This document shows, piece by piece, positions 1-6,690 of a stretch of DNA of 10,506 nt. Within the stretch, counting starts at the first letter, position 1. Each line of letters starts with the position of its first letter. The DNA is taken from assembly GCA_003157715.1 (NCBI GenBank), contig PMKK01000097.1:1-10506 (forward strand). The letters run 5' to 3'. A program made the translations under genes and the position numbers. This stretch comes from Actinomycetota bacterium (GTDB lineage Bacteria; Actinomycetota; Thermoleophilia; UBA2241). The notes under the pieces were generated by a model. That model saw only the letters and a list, made by a program, of their open reading frames with translations, ran no database searches and had not been told where the DNA came from.

Positions 1-406
1 GGTTGCGCGGCTCGGCCGCGAACGCCTCGTCGTAGCCGCGGACCATCGCGAGTCCGAGCCCGCCATCGCCGGCCCGGCCGTCGTCCGGCCTGCCGCCGCC
101 GGCGCCGCCGCGGCGCCGCCCAGGGGACGGCTGCACGAGCGCGCGCCGCGCCGCCTGGGCCGTCGCGCGAGCGCCCGCCGCCTTGCCGCTCACCCTGGCG
201 CCCGCCAGACCGGCCGCCTGGCGGCCCTTCGCCGCCACGCGAGTCAGGGACTGCTTGCTCTTGCCCTTTGGCGCGGCGCCCTTGGGCTCGCCGTGACTTG
301 ACCCGCTGTCATCCGGCCTGCCGTCACTCGGCCCGCCGTCGCCTTTGGCCTTGTCGCGCGGCCGCGTGTCGCCGGCCAGCGCGCCGGTCTGCGTATCGTT
401 ACTCAC
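1..406 (-). CDS. Hypothetical protein with low-complexity N-terminus (partial, C-terminus beyond window)
   Basis: Reading leftward from a GTG at 406-404, the frame stays open to the window edge for 135 codons. An AAGGAG Shine-Dalgarno (plus-strand ctcctt, 413-418) lies 6 nt before the GTG, which is the main reason to call this gene and this start. The first ~45 residues are rich in Gly, Asp, Pro, Arg and Ser, with recurring GRPDD-like units. Residues ~46-95 are rich in Ala, Lys, Arg and Gly (for example AAKGRQAAGLAGARVSGKAA) and could form a basic amphipathic or disordered stretch. After another Gly/Arg-rich linker the sequence becomes more ordered near MVRGYDEAFAAEP, where the window ends. 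No signal peptide or TM helix is visible. I do not recognise the family, because the folded domain lies outside the window. It is transcribed divergently from the tRNA gene. Confidence 0.6.
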   Translation of the reverse strand, partial: MSNDTQTGALAGDTRPRDKAKGDGGPSDGRPDDSGSSHGEPKGAAPKGKSKQSLTRVAAKGRQAAGLAGARVSGKAAGARATAQAARRALVQPSPGRRRGGAGGGRPDDGRAGDGGLGLAMVRGYDEAFAAEPRN

Positions 407-412
407 TGCGAA

Positions 413-435
413 CTCCTTGCATGACATCGATGCAA
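413..435 (-). promoter_or_regulatory. Shine-Dalgarno and adjacent dyad before the minus-strand gene
   Basis: Plus-strand 417-422 (ttgcat) and 430-435 (atgcaa) are perfect inverted repeats separated by 7 nt, with a CATCGATG palindrome at 425-432. In the mRNA of the minus-strand gene the hairpin's 3' arm ends in AA, which forms the first two bases of the AAGGAG Shine-Dalgarno (413-418). The element could be a repressor operator or a small 5'-UTR hairpin affecting ribosome access. The Shine-Dalgarno itself is clear. The regulatory reading is inference. Confidence 0.4.
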
Positions 436-457
436 CACCCTACCCCAGGTTGTGCGT

Positions 458-488
458 CGTCGGCGGCCGCCGCAAACGGCCGCCGACG
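458..488. repeat. 12-bp perfect inverted repeat (hairpin) upstream of the tRNA
   Basis: Arms cgtcggcggccg (458-469) and cggccgccgacg (477-488) are exact reverse complements around a 7-nt loop (470-476, ccgcaaa). There is no T-tract on either side, so it is not a canonical intrinsic terminator. The right arm covers the position expected for the -35 element of the tRNA promoter. A second GC-rich pairing (479-485 with 492-498) competes with it. Confidence 0.6.
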
Positions 489-511
489 GGCCGGCGGCAA
501 GCAGGTATAAT
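483..511 (+). promoter_or_regulatory. Probable tRNA promoter with consensus -10 box
   Basis: A perfect TATAAT lies at 506-511 in otherwise GC-rich sequence, 16 nt before the first tRNA base. At 17-bp spacing the -35 hexamer would be ccgacg (483-488), which matches TTGACA at only three positions. A transcript starting near 518 would carry a ~10-nt leader before the mature tRNA 5' end. The -10 assignment is strong and the -35 is weak. Confidence 0.7.
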
Positions 512-527
512 CCGTGCGCGGTACCGT

Positions 528-603
528 GCCCCCATCGTCTAGCGGCCTAGGACACCGGCCTTTCAAGCCGGCAGCACGGATTCGAATTCCGTTGGGGGCA
601 CCA
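528..603 (+). tRNA. tRNA-Glu (anticodon UUC), CCA encoded
   Basis: A full cloverleaf can be folded by eye. The acceptor stem is gccccca (528-534) with tgggggc (593-599). The D arm runs from gtct to ggac (G:T tolerated). The anticodon stem is ccggc (555-559) with gccgg (567-571), around loop ctttcaa, placing anticodon TTC at 562-564. The variable loop has 4 nt. The T arm is acgga (576-580) with tccgt (588-592) around loop ttcgaat. The discriminator is A600 and the CCA tail is encoded at 601-603. It reads GAA and GAG codons. Total length is 76 nt including CCA. Confidence 0.97.
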
Positions 604-622
604 GTTTCTCTCTCTACGCCGC

Positions 623-679
623 CCTCTGTCGCGGCGACCGTCCTCTGTCGCGGCGACCGTCCTCTGTCGCAGCGCTCGA
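623..679. repeat. Three tandem copies of a 19-bp repeat just downstream of the tRNA
   Basis: The unit cctctgtcgcggcgaccgt occurs exactly at 623-641 and 642-660. A third copy at 661-679 matches the first 10 bases and then diverges. The array begins 20 nt after the tRNA CCA, within a 141-nt stretch without a convincing gene. It has no T-tract or obvious internal hairpin, so its role is unclear. Replication slippage is the simplest origin. Confidence 0.85.
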
Positions 680-707
680 GCAGCCGCCCCGCGTCACGCC
701 TCATCGA

Positions 708-731
708 GCCGCCGGCCGGCCGGCCGGCGGC
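708..731. repeat. 24-bp perfect GC palindrome
   Basis: Positions 708-731 are self-complementary across all 24 bases, with the centre between 719 and 720, built from alternating ggcc/ccgg steps. It lies 13 nt before the ATG at 745 and ~105 nt after the tRNA. It could end the tRNA transcript as a hairpin without a U-tract, bind a dimeric regulator of the cyclase operon, or simply reflect the local GC-repeat bias. No -10-like sequence is obvious between it and the cyclase start. Confidence 0.7.
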
Positions 732-744
732 CGTTACCAGACAG

Positions 745-2952
745 ATGGGCAGGCCCCGGAACCTTGCGACCGGCTCGCGCGCTGCCGATACACCCCACAT
801 GCCTCCTGACGCAGGGTCGTTGACCGATACCGCGCCGGCGCCGACCGGTGACTACGCCCTCGCCTGCGAAGTGGGTGCGTCCGTCACGTCGTCCGCGACG
901 CCCGAGGACGTGCTGGTGACGGTAGCCCGGCGCATCGCCGAAGCGCTCGACGTCTGGGAATGCGACCTCTGCCAGTACTACGCCGACAGCGAGACCATCG
1001 TCGCGGCGGCTTGCTGGGCACGCCGGATGACCCCCGAGGACCATGCCTGGGTGGGGACGCGCATGAGCTTGAGCGACCACCCTACGTACCGGCAGGTGGT
1101 CCGGACAAGGGAGTACCGCGAAGCCTACGCCGACGATGAGATCAAAGCCCTCGACGACTATCTCCTGGATGAGTGGGGCGAGCTCGCGACGCTGACGGTG
1201 CCGCTCGTCTTCGAAGACACGGTGATCGGCAGCTTCACGCTCGTCGAAAAGGAACGGCTGCGCCGCTTCAGCGCGGCCGACAAGCGCCGCGCCGCGCTGC
1301 TTGCCGTTCCCGCCGCCGTGGCCATCCACAATGCCCGCATGCATCGCGAGGAAGAAGAGCAGGACCGCCAGCTCGCCGCGCTGCTCGATTCGAGCCGGGC
1401 GCTCACCTCGGCGGTGGTCCTCGAAGAAGTCCTCGACATCGTCTGCCGGAAGGCGGCGCAGGCACTCGGCGCCGACGAGGGTGTCATCTACGAGTACGAT
1501 GCCGCGCGTGACGCGATCGTCTACCTGGCAAAGTACCAGACGGCCGGCAACGAGAGCGAAGGCGACGTTCTGGGCACCGCCTACCCACTCGACGAGTACC
1601 CGTCGGACCGCGCGCTCCTGAGCCGCGGCCAGGTGGTCGAGGAGTCGCTCTCGGACGAGGACCTGCCGGCCGACGTGCGCGACTCGATGGAGAGGTGGGG
1701 CGAACTGTCGTGCCTCAACGTGCCTCTCGTCTACGACTGCGAGCCGGTCGGCATCCTGGTGCTCAACTCGATCAGCCGCGAGCGGCACTTCAGCCCCCAG
1801 GAGGTCGAGCTTGCCAGAGGCCTCGGCGAGCAGGCGGCGGTGGCTATCCGCCACGCCCAGCTCTACCGGCGCCAGGAGCGGGGCAACAAGCGGCTCCTGA
1901 CGCTGCTCGAGACGAGCCGCGTGCTGGCCGCCTCTCTGGATGCCGAGACGGTGCTCGCCGAGATGCTCGGCGAGGTCGCCGAGCTGTTCGCGGTGCCGAG
2001 GGATGCCGTCGCGATCGCCCTGCGCGGCCCCGCCGGGGAGTTCCGGCCGTTCACTCGCGCCGGGGACGGCGACGGCGCGGATCAGCCCGCCGCCGATCCG
2101 GTCGAGCTCGACGAGCTGCAGCGCCGGGCGATCGCGCGGCGCAGCCCGGCCCAGGACCGCGACGGCGACGGCGACGGCATCCGCCTGATCATGCCCCTGC
2201 TGCTCGACGACGTGGCCGAAGGCTTGATCGAAGTCCGTGCGCCGCGGGCCAGCGGTCTGAGCGACGAGGAGGCCGCCCTGGTGAAGGTCCTGACGAGGCA
2301 GGCGGCCGCGGCCATGACCAACGCTCGCCTGTACCAGACGCTCGAACAGCAGGCGATCACCGACGGTCTCACCGGACTCTGCAACCACCGCCACTTCTAC
2401 GAGCGCCTGGTACAGGAGTGCGCCCGCACCCAGCGCTACCGGCTGCCCCTCTCGCTGCTGATGCTCGACATCGACGACTTCAAGCGCTTCAACGATCGGT
2501 TCGGCCACCGGGCCGGCGACCTGGTACTCGCCGAGGTGGGCCGGATCCTGAGCTCGCAGGTGCGGCGCAACGTCGACCTCGCGGCCCGCTACGGCGGAGA
2601 GGAGTTCGTGGTGCTTCTTCCCAACACGCCGCAGGACAGCGCCCGCGTCGTCGGCGACCGCCTGCTGCGCGAGATGGCGAGAGTCGCCGCCGCCGGCGCC
2701 GATCTGCCGTCCGAGCAAGCCGCGAGCGCCCGCACGGTGGGCGAGCGCATCCGCCGGAGCATCGCCGCCGCCGATCTCGCCGCCGTCTGCCGGGACGCGA
2801 GCGACGGCGACACCCACGTGACCGTGAGTGTGGGCGTCGCGTCGTTCACAGGCTCGGGCAGCGACCCTGACGAGCTGGTGAGGGCCGCCGACAGAGCTCT
2901 CTATCTGGCCAAGCGACGCGGCAAGAATCGTGTCGAGATGTACCGTGCCTGA
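745..2952 (+). CDS. Diguanylate cyclase, GAF-GAF-GAF-GGDEF (feedback site intact)
   Basis: A probable cytosolic enzyme making cyclic di-GMP from two GTP. From the ATG at 745 it has 735 residues: GAF 1 ~38-198, GAF 2 ~210-376, a shorter GAF 3 ~383-535, and GGDEF 537-735. The GAFs are joined by helices carrying NAR or HAQ near their ends. Catalytic features are present: metal-binding Asp575 in LDIDDFK, the FNDRFGH nucleotide-binding segment, and GGEEF at 617-621. The product-inhibition motif RxxD is present as RNVD (608-611). The GGDEF domain is ~30 residues longer than usual because a helix (SARVVGDRLLREM, from 632) seems repeated 29 residues later (SARTVGERIRRSI, from 661). No TM segment is seen, so inputs are presumably cytosolic ligands or redox states. 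The frame is open back to 514, but that would overlap the tRNA. ATG 745, ATG 799 and TTG 820 are the plausible starts, all with poor Shine-Dalgarno sites. It overlaps the next gene. Confidence 0.93.
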   Translation: MGRPRNLATGSRAADTPHMPPDAGSLTDTAPAPTGDYALACEVGASVTSSATPEDVLVTVARRIAEALDVWECDLCQYYADSETIVAAACWARRMTPEDHAWVGTRMSLSDHPTYRQVVRTREYREAYADDEIKALDDYLLDEWGELATLTVPLVFEDTVIGSFTLVEKERLRRFSAADKRRAALLAVPAAVAIHNARMHREEEEQDRQLAALLDSSRALTSAVVLEEVLDIVCRKAAQALGADEGVIYEYDAARDAIVYLAKYQTAGNESEGDVLGTAYPLDEYPSDRALLSRGQVVEESLSDEDLPADVRDSMERWGELSCLNVPLVYDCEPVGILVLNSISRERHFSPQEVELARGLGEQAAVAIRHAQLYRRQERGNKRLLTLLETSRVLAASLDAETVLAEMLGEVAELFAVPRDAVAIALRGPAGEFRPFTRAGDGDGADQPAADPVELDELQRRAIARRSPAQDRDGDGDGIRLIMPLLLDDVAEGLIEVRAPRASGLSDEEAALVKVLTRQAAAAMTNARLYQTLEQQAITDGLTGLCNHRHFYERLVQECARTQRYRLPLSLLMLDIDDFKRFNDRFGHRAGDLVLAEVGRILSSQVRRNVDLAARYGGEEFVVLLPNTPQDSARVVGDRLLREMARVAAAGADLPSEQAASARTVGERIRRSIAAADLAAVCRDASDGDTHVTVSVGVASFTGSGSDPDELVRAADRALYLAKRRGKNRVEMYRA

Positions 2953-5077
2953 GGCCGGCGCCGGTCGCTCGGGCGCCGGCGGGGATCCCTACGAGACCGT
3001 GTTCAAGGTCAGCGCCACACTGACCGCCGACCTCGAGCTCGAGACCGTCCTGGCGACCGTGGCGCGCCAGGTCGGCGAAGCCATGCACGCCACCTCCTGT
3101 GACATCGCCGACTACGACGCGGCCGCCGGGACGCTCACGTATGCCGGCATGTGGGCGTACGAGATGACACCCGACGATGAAGCGTACCTCGGCACGGTGA
3201 TACGGCTCGCCGGCCGCCCGGCTCGCCAGCGTGTGGTGCGCGAGCGCGACGCGGTCGAGTACTACCTCGACGACCCCGGGCTCGATCCGACCGAGCGGAA
3301 GATCATGGAGACGTGGGGAGAATCGACGGCCCTCGAGGTGCCGCTGGTCTTCGCCGACGAGGTCATCGGCATCCTCGGCGTGGTCGACACCGACCCCCGG
3401 CGCAGGTACGACGCCGACGACAAAGAGTTGCTGCGGGCCTTGGCGGTACCTGTCGCCGCCGCCATCCACAACGCCCGCATCCTGGCCGCCTCCCGCGAGC
3501 GCCGTCGCCGGCTCAGCGGTCTGCTCGACGCGAGCCGCGCCGTTGCCTCCACCTTTGGGCTCGACGAGATGCTCGCGGTGGTCACCCGTGAGGCCGCCCA
3601 GCTCGTGGCGTGCCCCGAGTGCCTGATCTACGAGTACGATCTTGAGCGCCACGGCCTGGTCTGGCGCGCCCACTATCACGGCGACGGACCGTCCAGGCGA
3701 AGCGGCGAGGCCGGTACGTTCTACCCCTCTGAAGACTGGCCCGCCGATTACGACATCATGGTGAGCGGCGAGCTCAGCATCGACCACGCCGACGACCCGG
3801 GGCTCACCGACCTGGAGCGCGCGGACATGCGCGAGCACGGCGAGCAGAGCTCGATGACGGTCCCGCTGCGCTTCGGCGACACGCCCATCGGTATCCTGTA
3901 TCTCGCCGAGACGGCGCGGCGACGGGAGTTCGGCGCCCGCGAGACCGAACTGGCGTCGGCCTTCGGTGAGCTCGCCAGCGCCGCCATCCACAACGCCCGC
4001 CTGCTCGACCTTCAGGCGCGCCAGAGCGAGCGTCTGCTTGATCTGTTCGGGGCCGGTCGAGCCATCACCGCGACCCCGGCCGTCGACGACCTGGTGCTCG
4101 CCACGCGCGACCAGGCGACGCGGGTACTGGCCGGCAGTGCCGCCACCGTGCGGGTGTGGCTGCGCGCCGGGCGCGACGAGCTGGTGCCGTGGGGCGAAGC
4201 GGCCCCGGAGACCGTCCCGCCACCTCTGCCACCGGCCGCGCAGCAGGCTATCGCGACCCTCGCCGCGACCCAGGAGCGCTGCCGGCCCGGCGCGCGGCTC
4301 GTGCTCCCCCTGGCGGTCCGCGGCCGCGCCGAAGGGTTCCTGGAGATCGTCGACGAAGGCCGCCGCGCCTATCGCGACGATCTGGTGGAGCTCCTGCAGA
4401 TCATCGCCAACCATGCGGCGGCGGCGGTCGCCAACGCACGCCTGTACGCCCGCGTCGAGGCGCAAGCGATCACCGACGGCCTCACCGGACTCTACAACCA
4501 CCGCTACTTCTACGAGCGCCTCGAAGCCGAGTGCGCCCGCGCCCGGCGCTACGACCTGCCGCTCTCGCTGCTGATGATCGACATCGACGACTTCAAGGTA
4601 TTCAACGACCATCACGGCCACCAGCGCGGCGACCAGGTGCTTCGTGACGTGGCCGAGGTCCTCAAGGCCGACACGCGTCACGACATCGACCTGCCGGCTC
4701 GCTACGGGGGCGAAGAGTTCGCGGTGATCCTGCCGCACACACTGTTAAGGGGCGCCGGCGCTGCCGGCGACCGTCTCCACCGCCAGGTCGCCGGCCTGGG
4801 CGGCACGCCACCGGGCGACGGCATCGTCCCGCCACCCGACAACGGCATCGTCCCGCCGCCGGGCGACGGCGCCGTGCAGGTCGGTGAGCGCCTGCGCCGG
4901 CACATCGAGCGGCGGGCCCTCGCCACCCCGACAAGCGCGCCCACCGTCACGGTGAGCATCGGCGCGGCCTCGGTCGCGGCCGCCACGACGACGCCGGAGC
5001 TCCTCGTCGACCGCGCCGACAAGGCGCTCTACCTGGCCAAGAGCACCGGCAAGAACCGCGTCACGGTCTACCTCTGA
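2930..5077 (+). CDS. Diguanylate cyclase paralogue, GAF-GAF-GAF-GGDEF (inhibitory-site Arg missing)
   Basis: A second probable c-di-GMP synthase of 715 residues with the same architecture as the gene before it: GAF 1 ~21-186, GAF 2 ~195-362, short GAF 3 ~369-512, GGDEF 513-715. The domain starts with ITDGLTGLYNHRYFYERL, nearly identical to its neighbour, indicating tandem duplication. The catalytic set is complete: Asp551 in IDIDDFK, FNDHHGH, and GGEEF at 593-597. At the RxxD position it reads HDID (584-587), with the Arg displaced one residue upstream, so product inhibition may be weak. After the GGEEF hairpin there is a duplicated helix (GDRLHRQV from 613, GERLRRHI from 652), separated by three 8-residue Pro/Gly repeats (627-650). 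The GTG start at 2930 overlaps the upstream stop by 23 nt. GTG 2945 would overlap by 8 nt and is equally plausible. Either fits translational coupling in one operon. No TM segment is seen. Confidence 0.93.
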   Translation: MSRCTVPEAGAGRSGAGGDPYETVFKVSATLTADLELETVLATVARQVGEAMHATSCDIADYDAAAGTLTYAGMWAYEMTPDDEAYLGTVIRLAGRPARQRVVRERDAVEYYLDDPGLDPTERKIMETWGESTALEVPLVFADEVIGILGVVDTDPRRRYDADDKELLRALAVPVAAAIHNARILAASRERRRRLSGLLDASRAVASTFGLDEMLAVVTREAAQLVACPECLIYEYDLERHGLVWRAHYHGDGPSRRSGEAGTFYPSEDWPADYDIMVSGELSIDHADDPGLTDLERADMREHGEQSSMTVPLRFGDTPIGILYLAETARRREFGARETELASAFGELASAAIHNARLLDLQARQSERLLDLFGAGRAITATPAVDDLVLATRDQATRVLAGSAATVRVWLRAGRDELVPWGEAAPETVPPPLPPAAQQAIATLAATQERCRPGARLVLPLAVRGRAEGFLEIVDEGRRAYRDDLVELLQIIANHAAAAVANARLYARVEAQAITDGLTGLYNHRYFYERLEAECARARRYDLPLSLLMIDIDDFKVFNDHHGHQRGDQVLRDVAEVLKADTRHDIDLPARYGGEEFAVILPHTLLRGAGAAGDRLHRQVAGLGGTPPGDGIVPPPDNGIVPPPGDGAVQVGERLRRHIERRALATPTSAPTVTVSIGAASVAAATTTPELLVDRADKALYLAKSTGKNRVTVYL
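4808..4879 (+). repeat. In-frame 24-nt tandem repeat encoding Pro/Gly octapeptides
   Basis: Three consecutive 24-nt units encode PPGDGIVP (4808-4831), PPDNGIVP (4832-4855) and PPGDGAVQ (4856-4879) inside the GGDEF domain of the second cyclase. They form most of the linker between two similar helices. The high DNA similarity between units points to recent slippage expansion. The neighbouring paralogue has a non-repetitive linker at the same place. Confidence 0.9.
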
Positions 5078-5119
5078 GAAGGCCCGTCCCCGCGGCGCAT
5101 GCTGCAAACGACGGGACGA

Positions 5120-5155
5120 TATACTTACACGGCTAGTACTGAGTGACAGAAGGAG
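5120..5155 (+). promoter_or_regulatory. Candidate promoter -10 and Shine-Dalgarno for the secreted-protein gene
   Basis: TATACT (5120-5125) is a good -10 match in an AT-enriched patch within the 86-nt gap after the second cyclase. No convincing -35 is found at 16-18 bp spacing. AAGGAG at 5150-5155 lies 8 nt before ATG 5164, and this fixes that ATG as the start over the upstream in-frame GTG at 5143, which would put the Shine-Dalgarno inside the coding region. The Shine-Dalgarno is firm and the promoter is tentative. Confidence 0.5.
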
Positions 5156-5163
5156 AATCGCGC

Positions 5164-6642
5164 ATGGTCCGTGTCCGTGTCGGCCTGACCGCCGCGCTTG
5201 CGAGCGCTCTCATCCTGCCGCTGGCCGGCGCGCTGCTCCTGCCGCGCGCGGCGGCGGCCGGACCGCCCGGCAAGTGGACGGCGGTCAGCCCGGCCACCCT
5301 CGACAGTCTGTCGCAGGCGGACGCCGCGCGGCGCGCCGACGGCGAGCTCGTCGCCGAGTGGGCCCACGCGGGGACGCCCGACGTCCTCGAGAGCGTCCGT
5401 GTCTCCGCCGCCGGAGCGGTCTCGCCGTACGTGACGACCAGCGGCGCCTGGGAGGCCGCCACCAACCCGGGGCTCGTCCACACCCCGTCGAACGATTTCG
5501 TCGAGGCCTGGTTCGGGGCGCAGGGGTTGGCCGACTTTGACGGGGGCCTCTACCGGTCACAGCTGGCAGCCTCGGCCACGTCGTGGACGGTCTCCGACGT
5601 CAACCTGATCGATCCCTCGGTCAGCAGCGCCTACGCGTCGAGCAACGTGAGCACCGCCTGGAGCCCGAACCAGTCGATGGTCTTCGCGGTGTGGGATCAG
5701 GCCGGCTACGTCTACGTCGTGCGCTCGCCGGGGATCGGCACTTCCACCCAGACGCTCCTCGAGGGAGGTTCAAACGCGCTCTACCCGAACGTGGCCTGCG
5801 ACCCGCGCGCGACGGGCTCGTCCGTGCTGGCCGCGTGGGCCTCGCAGTCGAGCACGCACCCTGGCGTCAAGATCGCGGCCGTCGACCCGGCCACCGGCGC
5901 TCCCGGCACCGCGACGACGCTGCCCGGCAGCGTCACGACGTTCGCCGGCACACCGAGCTTCGACGTGATGATGCAGCGCACGGCGCTCGTGGCACAGCCG
6001 GGCGGCTCCTTCGCGGTGGCCTACCCCGTCGGCTACCCGAGCACCCACGTGGTCCGCCTCTGGCATGCGACCACGAGCGGGTCGACCGGCTCCATCGACC
6101 TTGCGACCGGCTCGTCGCATAAGAGCGCGGTGGCGCTCGCGGTCGAGCCGGACAGCGCGCGCCTCTGGGCCGCCTGGGCCGATCAAGTGGGCTCGAAGAC
6201 TTTCATCCGGGTGCGGCGGTCAAACTCCAGCGGCACGCGCTTTGGCGCCACGGTCACGCTCTCGCTGCCCTCCGGCGCATCGGCGGTGCAGAGCATCTGC
6301 GCCGAGGGCGGCACGAACCGGCTCGATATCGTCGCGCTCCTTGCGCAGCCGTCGGGCCACTACCGGCAGTTCCACACCCAGGTGCTTCCCGGCCTGACGG
6401 TCGCCGCGTCACCGGGTTCGATCAAGGTCGGCGCGAAGAAGACGGTGACGATCCGCGTCGGCGACGTCACGGCGGCGCTCAAGAATGCGCTCGTCAAGCT
6501 TGGTTCGAAGGCCGTGAAGACGAACTCCGCCGGCAAGGCGTCGTTCAAGATCGGACCGTTCAAGAAGGCGACCACGCTCAAGTTCATCGTGTCGAGGAGC
6601 GGCTACACGACGACGTCGCTCTCGTTCAAGGTCAAGAAGTAG
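5164..6642 (+). CDS. Secreted beta-rich exoprotein with C-terminal Ig-like domain
   Basis: A 492-residue protein with a clear Sec signal peptide: basic n-region (MVRVRV), hydrophobic core to ~26, and likely cleavage after Ala32 in RAAAAG. Residues ~36-405 are Gly/Ser/Thr/Ala-rich with recurring strand patterns around Trp (VAEWAH, VEAWFGA, FAVWDQAG, LAAWASQ, WAAWADQ). That pattern resembles the blades of a sialidase-like or other beta-propeller, although no Asp-box is evident. Residues ~411-492 are a Lys-rich Ig-like or carboxypeptidase-regulatory-like module (SIKVGAKKTVTIRV to the final KVKK), a type common at the ends of actinobacterial exported proteins. There is no lipobox, LPXTG or C-terminal TM helix, so it is probably released or non-covalently wall-bound. 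No catalytic motif is recognised and the substrate is unknown. The next gene follows after 48 nt and also encodes an exported protein, so the two may be co-transcribed. Confidence 0.87.
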   Translation: MVRVRVGLTAALASALILPLAGALLLPRAAAAGPPGKWTAVSPATLDSLSQADAARRADGELVAEWAHAGTPDVLESVRVSAAGAVSPYVTTSGAWEAATNPGLVHTPSNDFVEAWFGAQGLADFDGGLYRSQLAASATSWTVSDVNLIDPSVSSAYASSNVSTAWSPNQSMVFAVWDQAGYVYVVRSPGIGTSTQTLLEGGSNALYPNVACDPRATGSSVLAAWASQSSTHPGVKIAAVDPATGAPGTATTLPGSVTTFAGTPSFDVMMQRTALVAQPGGSFAVAYPVGYPSTHVVRLWHATTSGSTGSIDLATGSSHKSAVALAVEPDSARLWAAWADQVGSKTFIRVRRSNSSGTRFGATVTLSLPSGASAVQSICAEGGTNRLDIVALLAQPSGHYRQFHTQVLPGLTVAASPGSIKVGAKKTVTIRVGDVTAALKNALVKLGSKAVKTNSAGKASFKIGPFKKATTLKFIVSRSGYTTTSLSFKVKK

Positions 6643-6690
6643 ACGCCGCCGAGCCGCCCTGAGGCGAGGCCGCGTCGAGAGGGGCTTGTC

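Noticed and set aside
514..744. N-terminal extension of the first cyclase to 514
   Set aside because: It would translate through the tRNA gene, the tandem repeats and the palindrome. The extension has no domain and no Shine-Dalgarno.
528..744. tRNA-associated integrated element
   Set aside because: No integrase, no duplicated tRNA 3' end and no phage or transposon gene is visible in the window.
399..800. 133-residue minus-strand frame overlapping the tRNA and repeats
   Set aside because: It covers the tRNA gene, overlaps the divergent promoter region and has Arg/Gly-rich shadow composition.
2152..2185. DRDGDGDGI stretch as an EF-hand or dockerin-like calcium loop in GAF 3 of the first cyclase
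   Set aside because: The spacing of the Ile and the missing Glu at position 12 do not fit the calcium loop. It looks like an Asp-Gly codon repeat in a loop.
694..2817. 707-residue open frame on the minus strand opposite the first cyclase
   Set aside because: It is a shadow of GC3-biased codons. The plus strand encodes clear GAF and GGDEF motifs over the same bases, and the minus-strand product has no recognisable domain or Shine-Dalgarno.
2846..4738. 630-residue open frame on the minus strand opposite the second cyclase
   Set aside because: Same reason: it is antisense to a well-supported GGDEF protein and is compositionally a shadow.
5083..5118. Terminator after the second cyclase (cgtccc at 5085-5090 with gggacg at 5113-5118)
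   Set aside because: Only 6 bp of pairing with a 22-nt loop and no T-tract. It is too weak to call.
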